A stretch of 51,845 bases of DNA, taken from NCBI GenBank assembly GCA_045599965.1, contig JAZRXA010000029.1, positions 1 through 51,845 on the forward strand, in the 5' to 3' direction. The stretch is from RGIG5612 sp045599965 (GTDB taxonomy: Bacteria > Bacillota > Clostridia > Lachnospirales > Lachnospiraceae). A model generated the notes under the pieces. The model did no database searches. It was given only the letters and a program-made list of their open reading frames with translations, and was not told the origin of the DNA. The position numbers and the translations under genes are program-made. This document shows positions 14,487 through 23,268 of the stretch, one piece after another. The stretch's first letter is position 1. Each line of letters starts with the position of its first letter.

Positions 14487-15371
14487 ATGGAATTAAATAT
14501 GACAAGAAATAACAAGGATGTGGTATTCATCGATTTATTCGAACGAAACAAGAAGGCATTGCTAGAGCTTTTCAACTTCTTTAATGGCTCGGCCTATGAA
14601 GATGAATCAACAATTGATATCGTTACAATCAAGGATTCTTTGTTTGTTACAAACTATAATGACCTAGCTTTTATTTTTGCCAATGTTATAAGTCTGTATG
14701 AGCATCAAAGCACAGTGAATCCAAACATGCCATTAAGACTTTTATGCTATCTTGCCGAGGAATATCAGGTGATTGTCAATAAAAACAAAAGAAGTATATA
14801 CGGCCAGAAAAAAGTGATAATCCCAACTCCAAAATTTTATATTTTTTACAATGGGCTTAAAGATGAAAAAGATATGAAGGTAATGAGATTAAGTGATTTG
14901 TATGGCAACAAAACTGTAACCCCTGACCTTGACTTATCAGTGACATTTGTTAATATAAATTTTGGACATAACAAGGAGTTAATGGAAAACTGCACAATTC
15001 TTGAAGAGTACTCAAGATTTGTTGATGTTGTTCACAAAAATCCATTAAAAGATGAGGACGTCAACAAACATACAAACGACATTATTGATTATTGCATTGA
15101 TAGTGGCATACTGAAAGAGTACCTCAGGGAAAGGAGGGATTTCGTGCTAGGAAGTTTAATCAGAGAGTTTGATCAAGAAAAATATGATAATACAATACGA
15201 ATGGATGCGTACGATGAAGGGCATGAAGCCGGTGTAAAAGAGGGGCACGAAGCCGGAGTAAAAGCCGGTGTAACACAGGGTCAGCAAAGTTTGCTTGCAA
15301 AGCTTGTTAAGGATGGTGCCATAACAATGGAAAATGCCGTTCTAAATGGATACGTTCCAGAAGCAAAATAA
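14487..15371 (+). CDS. Rpn family nuclease (recombination-promoting, PD-(D/E)XK transposase-like)
   Basis: A 294-residue protein of the Rpn/YhgA-like family, DNA endonucleases that promote RecA-independent recombination. The family motif is clear: LYEHQSTVNPNMPLRLLCYL with Glu72-His-Gln74 as part of the PD-(D/E)XK site, and the earlier DSLFVTNYNDLAFIF. The C-terminus has GHEAGVKEGHEAGVKAGVTQ repeats, the variable Gly/Glu/Ala repeats typical of these proteins. The ATG at 14487 has GGAAAGG upstream; an ATG four codons later is possible. Direct repeats flank the gene, so it may move or be lost as a unit. Confidence 0.85.
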   Translation: MELNMTRNNKDVVFIDLFERNKKALLELFNFFNGSAYEDESTIDIVTIKDSLFVTNYNDLAFIFANVISLYEHQSTVNPNMPLRLLCYLAEEYQVIVNKNKRSIYGQKKVIIPTPKFYIFYNGLKDEKDMKVMRLSDLYGNKTVTPDLDLSVTFVNINFGHNKELMENCTILEEYSRFVDVVHKNPLKDEDVNKHTNDIIDYCIDSGILKEYLRERRDFVLGSLIREFDQEKYDNTIRMDAYDEGHEAGVKEGHEAGVKAGVTQGQQSLLAKLVKDGAITMENAVLNGYVPEAK

Positions 15372-15415
15372 TTAGTGGAATTGAAGTTGATATAAAAAAT
15401 AGAGTTGATGGCTCC

Positions 15416-15613
15416 GCCGCTAATTTTTACTGGATGGTAAACCTCATTTATGTATTTTACTGGATGGTAAACCTAGCCTAAATTGCAAAAGTGCTTTTAG
15501 GTGGTGGGGAGCCATCCACTTTTGCACAGAAACAGGGTTTCCCATCCAGTATAATTTTTCGGAAACAAGCCTTCCCATCCAGTAAAATTTTTCAGAAACA
15601 AGCCTTCCCATCC
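15416..15613. repeat. GGATGG palindromic element (family R2), copy E
   Basis: Repeats copy D and adds two extra closing units, each ending CCTTCCCATCC, for three right-hand units in all. It lies between the Rpn gene and gpsA. A TATAAT box at 15672-15677 follows for gpsA. Confidence 0.85.
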
Positions 15614-15720
15614 GAAATCAATGTAAAACACAGTGAAATGATTTTTTATAGAGCATTAGTTCCAAATACGATATAATATTTTTACAATAAATAATGATAA
15701 ACGAGGCAATAGGAGACAGC

Positions 15721-16707
15721 ATGAAGATTTCTATTATTGGTGCGGGCACTTGGGGTTGCGCGCTTGCAAATGTAATCGCAAATAATGGTTACGATGTAAA
15801 TTTATATTCTAAGTTTTCTAGCGAGATTGAATCGCTTGAGCAAACGCACGCGAACCCGAATCTTCCGGGCGCGATATTATCAGATCAAATTAATTTTACA
15901 TGTGAGCCTAGCGATATTCATGATTCGGAAATCGTGATTATTGCTGTGCCGTCGATTTTTGTTCGCGAAACATGCGAATCAATAAAGGATGCGATTTGCA
16001 AAGATACAATTATTGCAACCGTCAGCAAAGGCATCGAAGAAAAAACGCATTACACTATGAGCCAGATTATAAGCTCAGTTTTGCCGGGCAATAGCGTTGT
16101 TGCTTTGTCTGGGCCGACGCATGCAGAGGAGGTTGCTATTAATCAACCGACCACTATAGTATCGGCTTGCGAAGACCTTGAGTGTGCGAACAAGGTTGCT
16201 CATATTTTCCAAGGAACATGCATTAAAGCGTTTACCAACTTCGATATTCTTGGAGTTGAGATTGGTGGCGCTTTCAAAAATATTATTGCGCTTGTTTGTG
16301 GCGTTGCGAACGGCCTTGGTTTTGGCGACAACATGCAAGCTGCGATTATGACTCGTGGAATAAATGAAATCGCGAGATTGGGTAAGAAGATGGGTTGCGA
16401 GGCGCAAACTTTTTATGGCCTTTCTGGAATTGGCGATTTGATTGTTACTTCGATGAGCAAACATTCTCGTAACAACAGAGCCGGAAATCTTATCGGCCAG
16501 GGGCTCAGCGTAGATGAGGCTAAGAAGGAAGTCGGCATGGTTGTCGAGGGACTTAACGCATTGAAGCCAGCGCTAGAGTTGGCGAACGCTCACGGGGTTA
16601 AGATGTCGATTGTTGAAGGACTCGATAGAATTCTTTATAATAATGAAGAACCTCGCGAGGTTATGAAGGAGCTTATGTCCCAGCCTGCAAAATCCGAGAT
16701 TGGGTAA
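15721..16707 (+). CDS. gpsA: Glycerol-3-phosphate dehydrogenase [NAD(P)+]
   Basis: A 328-residue cytosolic enzyme that reduces dihydroxyacetone phosphate to sn-glycerol 3-phosphate for phospholipids and glycerol-phosphate polymers. It begins MKISIIGAGTWGCALA, a GxGxxG nucleotide site, and carries the family blocks LSGPTHAEEV, GGAFKNIIAL and GLSGIGDLIVT. The ATG at 15721 follows TAGGAGACAGC and gives the standard N-terminus; nine codons upstream are also open but are unlikely to be used. It opens the glycan cluster, 20 bases before the acyltransferase, so glycerol phosphate may feed a surface polymer made by this cluster. Confidence 0.95.
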   Translation: MKISIIGAGTWGCALANVIANNGYDVNLYSKFSSEIESLEQTHANPNLPGAILSDQINFTCEPSDIHDSEIVIIAVPSIFVRETCESIKDAICKDTIIATVSKGIEEKTHYTMSQIISSVLPGNSVVALSGPTHAEEVAINQPTTIVSACEDLECANKVAHIFQGTCIKAFTNFDILGVEIGGAFKNIIALVCGVANGLGFGDNMQAAIMTRGINEIARLGKKMGCEAQTFYGLSGIGDLIVTSMSKHSRNNRAGNLIGQGLSVDEAKKEVGMVVEGLNALKPALELANAHGVKMSIVEGLDRILYNNEEPREVMKELMSQPAKSEIG

Positions 16708-16727
16708 AGGTTAGGAGAGATAGTCAT

Positions 16728-17783
16728 ATGACTGCAAAAATAACTCGCCAATCAAATATCGAGCTTTTGAGAATTATCGCCATCATGGGCGTCGTGCTTT
16801 TGCACTACAACAACGACACGATGGGCTTTGGCTTTGCGCTTACTTCTGGCTTGCCGGTAAACCACGCCATCTGCATGATCTTTGAGGCTTTTGCAATTTG
16901 TGGCGTGAACGTTTTTATTTTAATCTCCGGATATTTTCTAATCGACTCGGATAACCGCAACATCTCGAAAGTTATTGAGCTGATTTTCCAACTGATTTTA
17001 TTTAAGGTTATCGCGTACACGGCTGACGCACTTATATATGGAACGTTTACATGGAAAGACTTCGGCTTTTCATTTGTGCCAAACAACTATTTTGTAATTA
17101 TTTACTTAGCACTTTATCTTGTATCGCCGCTTATTAACGCGGGCTTTAAGAAGTTCTCGGACAAAACGAAAATGATTTTCCTTCTTATATGTATAATCGT
17201 TTTTTCTGTCTGGACTTTCGCCGGGGATATCTTCGCAACGTTTACGCACATGAAGTGGCAGGGCATTAGCACCATTACTAGGGACGGCAACGTAGCCGGC
17301 TACACTATCGTAAACTTTGTTCTTATGTATTTAATCGGCGCGGCGCTTAAAATTTTCAAAGACAAAATCAATATAAAGAAGAGCACACTAGTTATCGCGC
17401 TTTTAGTTTTGATAGCAATTAACACAGCGCTTTCATACGTAAACGCAATCTTTTGGAACTACAACAGCCCGCTCGTTATTGCCGAGGCAATCGTTTTGTT
17501 CTTGATTTTTGAAAGAAGCGACATCGGCTATAAAGGTTGGATTAACTCACTAGCGAAAGCGGCCTTTACATGCTTCTTAATCCATACCTACTTACTTAAA
17601 TATATCTTTATCGAATTTTTTGCGAAAGGCAGCCCGGCCTTGCTCGTTTTGCACATGCTTATTAGCCCGGCCGTTATTTATCTTTTCTGCTGGGTAATTT
17701 ATAAAGTTTACAATCTGATCTTTGGCAGACTTTTTAATAAACTCGCAAGCGCGCCAAAGATGAAAATCGATTTTACGAAATAG
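16728..17783 (+). CDS. Membrane acyltransferase 3 family protein
   Basis: A 351-residue, about ten-helix membrane protein of the acyltransferase 3 family. It begins TRQSNIELLRIIAIMGVVLL with a following HYNN (the conserved Arg-x10-His layout) and has NVFILISGYFLIDSD and VPNNYFVIIYLALYL. It is probably an O-acetyl- or other acyltransferase acting on a surface glycan. It is the full-length paralogue of the partial gene at the left end. Alanine racemase follows after 26 bases; the same domain order occurs in one chain in VanT-type membrane racemases, so the pair could act together. The ATG has TTAGGAGAG upstream. Confidence 0.88.
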   Translation: MTAKITRQSNIELLRIIAIMGVVLLHYNNDTMGFGFALTSGLPVNHAICMIFEAFAICGVNVFILISGYFLIDSDNRNISKVIELIFQLILFKVIAYTADALIYGTFTWKDFGFSFVPNNYFVIIYLALYLVSPLINAGFKKFSDKTKMIFLLICIIVFSVWTFAGDIFATFTHMKWQGISTITRDGNVAGYTIVNFVLMYLIGAALKIFKDKINIKKSTLVIALLVLIAINTALSYVNAIFWNYNSPLVIAEAIVLFLIFERSDIGYKGWINSLAKAAFTCFLIHTYLLKYIFIEFFAKGSPALLVLHMLISPAVIYLFCWVIYKVYNLIFGRLFNKLASAPKMKIDFTK

Positions 17784-17809
17784 TTTGAACACTCTATAAG
17801 GAGAGTTGG

Positions 17810-18901
17810 ATGCCTAATAATGTATTAAAGCGCTCATGGGTCGAAATCGACCTTGAGCAGATAAAAAAGAATTATCAGATTTGCAAAGCAAATACGCCTT
17901 GCGAAGTTATGGCAGTTGTAAAAGCGGATGCTTATGGTCATGGTGCGGCCAAAGTTGCTACTGCCTTGCAAGCCGAGGGCGTAAGGAGCTTTGCGGTTTC
18001 AAATATTAACGAAGCTATTGAGCTTAGGAAAAATGGCATCGAGGGTTTGATATTAATTTTGGGCTACACCCCAATCGAAAATCTTAGCCTTGTTTTAGAA
18101 TATGATATTACCCAGGCGCTTCTTTCTAGTGAGTATACAAATGACATAATTGCGACGGGACTAAAAATAAAGGCGCACTATGCAATCGATACCGGGATGA
18201 ATCGTATTGGGCTTGATGCAGATGAGCTTGAAAGCTGTAAGAACGCTATTAAGGTTGCTGCAAGATGTCTTAATCTAACAGGCATTTTTACGCATCTTTG
18301 CGTTGCAGATACTCCTGATCAAGATGAATTCACAAAAGGCCAAATCGAAAAGTTCGAGAAGGTTTGCCTCGCGGTAGAGGACTTAAACCTTAAAGAAAAC
18401 CACCTTCTTAATTCTGCAGGTAGTTTATATCATAAAGCGGCTAGCGCTTTTTCTAGACTTGGCATTGTTTTATATGGCTTAAAGCCAGACTATGAAAATA
18501 CTTTGCCGGAGGGTATTAAGCCGGCTATGACATGGAAGTCTGTAATTTCAATGATTAAGCCTGTGCGTCTTGGCGAAACTATCGGATACGGAAGAAGCTT
18601 TATCGCTGATAAAGATATGAGCATTGCAACTATTCCTACTGGCTACGCTGATGGATATAACCGCGCACTTTCTAATAAGGGTTTTGTTTTGATTCATGGC
18701 AAGAAGGCGCCGATAGTTGGCCGTGTTTGCATGGACCAATTTATGGTTGACGTCACAAACATTCCTGAGGCTAGAGCCTACGACGAAGTTATTCTTTTAA
18801 ACGATGAATTTAACGCCGACGATATGGCAAACATTTTTGGCACTATCGGGTACGAAATTGTCTGCGATATCGGCAAAAGAGTCGAAAGAGTTTATCTATA
18901 A
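17810..18901 (+). CDS. alr: Alanine racemase
   Basis: A 363-residue PLP enzyme that interconverts L- and D-alanine, supplying peptidoglycan and other D-alanine uses. The PLP lysine is Lys38 in AVVKADAYGHG and the second catalytic base is Tyr260 in IGYGRSF; VGRVCMDQFMVDVT is the usual C-terminal block. Length is typical. Its place in a surface acylation cluster next to a membrane acyltransferase raises the possibility of a dedicated role, such as D-alanine or D-serine for a surface polymer. Sequence alone does not separate alanine from serine racemase. The ATG has AAGGAGAG upstream. Confidence 0.92.
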   Translation: MPNNVLKRSWVEIDLEQIKKNYQICKANTPCEVMAVVKADAYGHGAAKVATALQAEGVRSFAVSNINEAIELRKNGIEGLILILGYTPIENLSLVLEYDITQALLSSEYTNDIIATGLKIKAHYAIDTGMNRIGLDADELESCKNAIKVAARCLNLTGIFTHLCVADTPDQDEFTKGQIEKFEKVCLAVEDLNLKENHLLNSAGSLYHKAASAFSRLGIVLYGLKPDYENTLPEGIKPAMTWKSVISMIKPVRLGETIGYGRSFIADKDMSIATIPTGYADGYNRALSNKGFVLIHGKKAPIVGRVCMDQFMVDVTNIPEARAYDEVILLNDEFNADDMANIFGTIGYEIVCDIGKRVERVYL

Positions 18902-18953
18902 TTTCCGCATGGACAATAGAGATTTTTGCCATCTTTCGTGATAAAATACTTTT

Positions 18954-20696
18954 ATGGCTATCACGATTGTTAAGCTTTTTGCTTTTATTGTTTCGAATAT
19001 TGGCACGTTCGAATTTTTAAGACGCCGCACGAAAGTTAGCGTCTACTTTTTGCCAAGCTTAACTATCGCGTTGCAAGTGACAATTCTTTTTCTTGCGGGG
19101 CTTTCGCACATCCTAAAAATTGTCGCAATTATTATCTGGGCTCTAGGCATTGTTTACTTTGTTGCCCAAGCCATCATTGATAAAAATATTAAGTTCCTAA
19201 AAAATTATATGAACATCGGCTTTTTATTCCTTGTGGTAACGCTAGTGGCTATGACAATCTTTTGTGTTGGAAAAATGTACACCACATGGGACAACTTCTC
19301 GCACTGGGGCATAGTCGTTAAGCAAATGTTTACAACTAACCGATTCCCGAACGCGAGCGACGCCGTAATTTTCTATAAAGAATATCCGCTCGGCAGCTCA
19401 CTTTATATTTACTATTTCGCGGGCTTTATTAGCAAAAGCGAGCCACTGCAACTTCTTGCACAAATCTATATGATTGTTGCAAGCGTTATGCCGGTCCTTA
19501 GCTTTGCAAAGAAAAACAAAATCGTTTCGCTTATCGCAGCGCTGAGCTTTACAAATTTATTTTTAGTTTACAACATCTATGTAACCGACCTTTCCGTGGA
19601 TACGCTTATTGCTATTGTCGGCATGAATGCTTTGCTTTTTATCTTCATGCACTGCAAAGATTTTACTTCGCTGGCGACGAGGGACAAATGGCTTCTTTCT
19701 ATCGCAGCCGGGCTATATTTGACTTGGGTGATTCAAATAAAAAATTCTGGAATCTTCTTTGTAATTCTTGCCATCATCTGGCTTATCTATAGAGGTATTA
19801 AGTCGAAAGATTTCTTGCCGCGACTAGTTGCGACTCTTATGCCGATTGCTAGCTTTGCTGCATGGCATATTCATTGCAGCGTAGCCTTTAATGATGCATC
19901 GACTTCGGTGCATGCGATGACAATCAAAAACTTTATTAATGTCCTAGGCACAAAGTCGGCAGCTGACATTAAAAATATAACGAGCGCATTCATTAAATAT
20001 TCGCTCACCTTTAAAGATTTATATATTACGATTGCGCTACTTTTAGTAATCGGCGTTTTTGTTTTCTTCCTATATAAAGAGTACCGAAAAACTTGGCTCC
20101 ATCTTTTTATTGCGAGCATAGTTTTGTTTGTTCTTTACGAGATTGGTCAGCTTGGCATGTATTTCTTTACTATGCCTCTTAGCGAAGCTTTAGAGCTTGC
20201 GAGCATAAAACGTTACACAAAAACAATTCTTATCGCGATGCTTTTTATCGCGCTAATTATGACTATAGAACTTATCTCTGCGGTGGAGGTTAAAAAACTT
20301 TTATCTATCGTCGCTATCGTGATTGCGATTGCACTTCCGATATTCTTTGTAAAGATTTGCACCGGCAAGTTTAAATTTGCAGTTCAATACTTAGACTATC
20401 CAATGACGGAAAAAAAGAATGTCGAAAAGCTAAAGGATGATTACGAAATTGAAGAGGGCAGCTCTTATACTTTCTTGCGCAGTGATGAAGACAAGGGCTA
20501 CATCTACATGCTCGGAAGATGCTCATTCCTTTCAACCGAGGTAGCATCGCTAAAAGATCCGACGCATGAAGAACTTGACAACATTGAATCAAAATATATT
20601 ATTATTTTAGATAGAGATAACAAAGAAATAAAAGAATGGGTGAAGGAAAAGTTTCCGTTTCAAAAAAATAATGCGGTGATTATCCAAGGAAGATAG
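18954..20696 (+). CDS. GT-C-like multi-pass membrane protein
   Basis: A 580-residue membrane protein with about a dozen hydrophobic segments and a soluble C-terminal ~130 residues. The first large outer loop carries TTWDNFSHWGIVVKQMF (Trp112-Asp113 to His117-Trp118), an acidic loop motif like that of GT-C glycosyltransferases, which use lipid-linked sugars outside the membrane. Substrate unknown. It probably assembles or decorates the polymer acylated by the neighbouring MBOAT pairs. The ATG has no clear Shine-Dalgarno sequence; GATAAAAT lies just upstream, so the start or an internal promoter is uncertain. It ends two bases before the next start codon. Confidence 0.6.
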   Translation: MAITIVKLFAFIVSNIGTFEFLRRRTKVSVYFLPSLTIALQVTILFLAGLSHILKIVAIIIWALGIVYFVAQAIIDKNIKFLKNYMNIGFLFLVVTLVAMTIFCVGKMYTTWDNFSHWGIVVKQMFTTNRFPNASDAVIFYKEYPLGSSLYIYYFAGFISKSEPLQLLAQIYMIVASVMPVLSFAKKNKIVSLIAALSFTNLFLVYNIYVTDLSVDTLIAIVGMNALLFIFMHCKDFTSLATRDKWLLSIAAGLYLTWVIQIKNSGIFFVILAIIWLIYRGIKSKDFLPRLVATLMPIASFAAWHIHCSVAFNDASTSVHAMTIKNFINVLGTKSAADIKNITSAFIKYSLTFKDLYITIALLLVIGVFVFFLYKEYRKTWLHLFIASIVLFVLYEIGQLGMYFFTMPLSEALELASIKRYTKTILIAMLFIALIMTIELISAVEVKKLLSIVAIVIAIALPIFFVKICTGKFKFAVQYLDYPMTEKKNVEKLKDDYEIEEGSSYTFLRSDEDKGYIYMLGRCSFLSTEVASLKDPTHEELDNIESKYIIILDRDNKEIKEWVKEKFPFQKNNAVIIQGR

Positions 20697-20698
20697 TT

Positions 20699-22138
20699 AT
20701 GGTATTTAATTCATATGTATTCATATTTTTGTTTTTGCCAATAGTATTAATTGGTTACTTTTTGTTGAATAAAATTAATGTACTTGTGGGAAAAATATTT
20801 TTAGCTGTTGCAAGTGCATTTTTCTTTGTTTACGGTGGTTGGCAAAGTGCGATTGTTTTTGCGATTAGTATTTTAATAAATATCTTTCTATGTATTCTTA
20901 TTAAAAGAAAAGTTGAAAATAAAAAAGCAATTCTTGTAATTGATATTATCTTTAATGTAGCAATCCTATTTATCTTTAAATACTTTAATTTTTTTGTCGG
21001 GAGCATTGGCAGTATTGTTGGACAAGACTTTACACTGAAAAATTTAATTCTTCCATTGGGCATTAGCTTTTTTACATTTCAACAAATCATGTACGTAGTT
21101 AATGTTTATCATGATGAAATAGAAAAGATTAATGTTTTGGATTATTTGCTTTATATTTTATATTTTCCAAAAGTATTAATGGGGCCACTTACAGAGCCGA
21201 AAGAGTTTATTGAACAACTTAATAATGTTGAATTAAAAAAGGTTAATTGGACCAATATCGCAAATGGAATAAAAGTATTCAGTTTTGGATTGTTTAAAAA
21301 ACTAATTATCGCAGATACTTTTGCTGGAGCAGTAAATTGGGCTTTTTCTAATGTTTATACGCTTTCATCGTTAGATTGTATTTTAATAACACTTTTCTAT
21401 ACATTTGAGATTTATTTTGACTTTTCAGGATACAGCGATATGGCAGTTGGCATTTCAAAGATGCTAAATATTCAATTGCCAATTAATTTTGATTCACCAT
21501 ATAAAGCATTTTCGATTAAAGAATTTTGGAAACGTTGGCATATTTCATTAACAACATTTTTGACTAAATACATTTATATTCCACTTGGAGGTAATAGAAA
21601 AGGAACAACAAGGACATATATAAATATAATGCTTGTCTTTTTAATAAGTGGTATATGGCACGGCGCAAACTGGACATTTATTCTTTGGGGACTGCTTCAT
21701 GGATTGTGTTGTATTATTGATAGAATTATTGAAAAGAAAGACTGGAAAATCTTTCCTGTTGTTAGATGGATAATATCATTTGGAATAGTGAATGTTTTAT
21801 GGTTATTGTTTAGAAGTGATTCAATAAGGCAATGGCTACATATAGGAAAACAAATATTGTTATTTAATACTTTAGATATTAGTGATGATATCTTAGGACG
21901 ATTTACAATGCCGGAATTAAATATAATTACTAGCACACTTCATCTTTCTCAAACTGGGGGAAAAGTTGGAATGCTATTTATGGTTTTATTAGCGTTTGTT
22001 ATATGTTTAGTACCAGAAAATAATTATAAGTCTCAAAATAAAAATGGGGGGGGAAGTCTTACGCTTGCGATTATTGCTTTCGTTTTGAGCGTGCTTTGCC
22101 TAAGCACAGAATCTGTGTTTGTGTATTTTAATTTTTAA
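20699..22138 (+). CDS. MBOAT family O-acyltransferase, AT-rich copy, with G8 tract
   Basis: A 479-residue membrane-bound O-acyltransferase of the AlgI/DltB/PatA type, which passes acyl groups across the membrane to extracellular glycans. The catalytic His is about residue 321 in WHGANWTFILWG; FWKRWHISLTTFLTKYIYIP and PLGISFFTFQQIM are family blocks. It is closely similar in protein to the second copy at 23269-24756 but far more AT-rich. A run of eight G (22046-22053, near codon 450) could slip and change the last ~30 residues. It is paired with the SGNH-like gene just downstream. The ATG has AAGGAAG upstream. Confidence 0.9.
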   Translation: MVFNSYVFIFLFLPIVLIGYFLLNKINVLVGKIFLAVASAFFFVYGGWQSAIVFAISILINIFLCILIKRKVENKKAILVIDIIFNVAILFIFKYFNFFVGSIGSIVGQDFTLKNLILPLGISFFTFQQIMYVVNVYHDEIEKINVLDYLLYILYFPKVLMGPLTEPKEFIEQLNNVELKKVNWTNIANGIKVFSFGLFKKLIIADTFAGAVNWAFSNVYTLSSLDCILITLFYTFEIYFDFSGYSDMAVGISKMLNIQLPINFDSPYKAFSIKEFWKRWHISLTTFLTKYIYIPLGGNRKGTTRTYINIMLVFLISGIWHGANWTFILWGLLHGLCCIIDRIIEKKDWKIFPVVRWIISFGIVNVLWLLFRSDSIRQWLHIGKQILLFNTLDISDDILGRFTMPELNIITSTLHLSQTGGKVGMLFMVLLAFVICLVPENNYKSQNKNGGGSLTLAIIAFVLSVLCLSTESVFVYFNF

Positions 22139-22160
22139 TAAAAAATATTTGGGGAAGACA

Positions 22161-23258
22161 ATGTCAGATAAGAAAAGTAAAAAATGGATAATATGTTTTA
22201 TAAGTGTCGTGGTGATAGTTTTAGCCACAATTATTTGTCTTGATGCATATGTAGATCCATTTTTTCAATATCATAAACCATATACAGATAAATATTTTTA
22301 TTCTCTAAGTAATCAACGCAGTCAAAATCCTGGAATAATAAAAAAATTTGACTATGATGCGATTATAACAGGAACATCTATGACAGAAAATTTTAAAACT
22401 TCTGAGATGAATCAATTATTTAACACAAAAGCAATAAAGGTACCGTTTGATGGAGGAACATTCAAAGAAATAAATGATGCTATTAAATTAGCTATACAAA
22501 AAAATCCAAAAGTCAAGATAGTTGTAAGAAGTATCGATGAAACAATGATTATACAAGAAAAAAATGCAATAAGAACCGATCTTGGAACTTATCCAACATA
22601 TCTTTATGATGAAAATAAAATAAATGATATCAAATATTTACTAAATAGAGATGTTTTTTGGGGACGAACATATCCAATGTTATTAGATACAACTGGAGAA
22701 GATTTTAATACAGGCATTACTACATTTGATGAATATTCGAATTGTATGTATGCATATCCAGATTTTGGAGTGGATATTGTTTGCCCAGATGGGGTAATAG
22801 CTCCGAATAGCGCAAAGCAAGAGTTACTTACAGCAGAATTAAAAACAATGATAATGGAAAATATAAAACAAAACGTTACAAGTTTAGCAAGTGAGAATCC
22901 AGATATAACATTTTTCTACTTTTTAACGCCATATAGTGCGATTTATTGGCGCGATTTATTAAATAATGGATTGCTGTATAGACAGGTTGAAGCAGAACGA
23001 ATTGCGATTGAAGAAATGTTAAAGTGCTCAAACATAAAATTATATTCATTTAATACACAATATAATATAACTGCGAACATCGACAATTATAGAGATTCTG
23101 CTCATTATGGCGAATGGGTTAATAGTTATATTTTGCAATGCATGAAAGAAGATAAATGTAGAATAACAAAAGATAACTATGAAGAATATTTAGATGAGGA
23201 ATTAAATTTCTATATGAATTTTGACTATGAGTCATTAAATAAACAGTCTAAAAAATAG
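22161..23258 (+). CDS. SGNH-like (AlgJ/DltD-type) partner of MBOAT, AT-rich copy
   Basis: A 365-residue protein with one N-terminal membrane anchor (residues ~9-30) and an extracytoplasmic SGNH-like domain. The nucleophile is Ser73 in IITGTSMTENF and the C-terminal Asp312-Ser-Ala-His315 gives the DxxH motif, so the catalytic set looks complete. Such proteins take the acyl group from MBOAT partners and load it on the polymer. It follows its MBOAT by 22 bases. The ATG at 22161 has GGGGAAG upstream; an upstream in-frame start overlapping the MBOAT gene is unlikely. AT-rich like its partner. Confidence 0.8.
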   Translation: MSDKKSKKWIICFISVVVIVLATIICLDAYVDPFFQYHKPYTDKYFYSLSNQRSQNPGIIKKFDYDAIITGTSMTENFKTSEMNQLFNTKAIKVPFDGGTFKEINDAIKLAIQKNPKVKIVVRSIDETMIIQEKNAIRTDLGTYPTYLYDENKINDIKYLLNRDVFWGRTYPMLLDTTGEDFNTGITTFDEYSNCMYAYPDFGVDIVCPDGVIAPNSAKQELLTAELKTMIMENIKQNVTSLASENPDITFFYFLTPYSAIYWRDLLNNGLLYRQVEAERIAIEEMLKCSNIKLYSFNTQYNITANIDNYRDSAHYGEWVNSYILQCMKEDKCRITKDNYEEYLDEELNFYMNFDYESLNKQSKK

Positions 23259-23268
23259 TAGGAGAGTA

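Noticed and set aside
14311..14496. 61-codon frame before the Rpn gene
   Set aside because: It lies on the hairpin array, has no ribosome binding site and no family resemblance.
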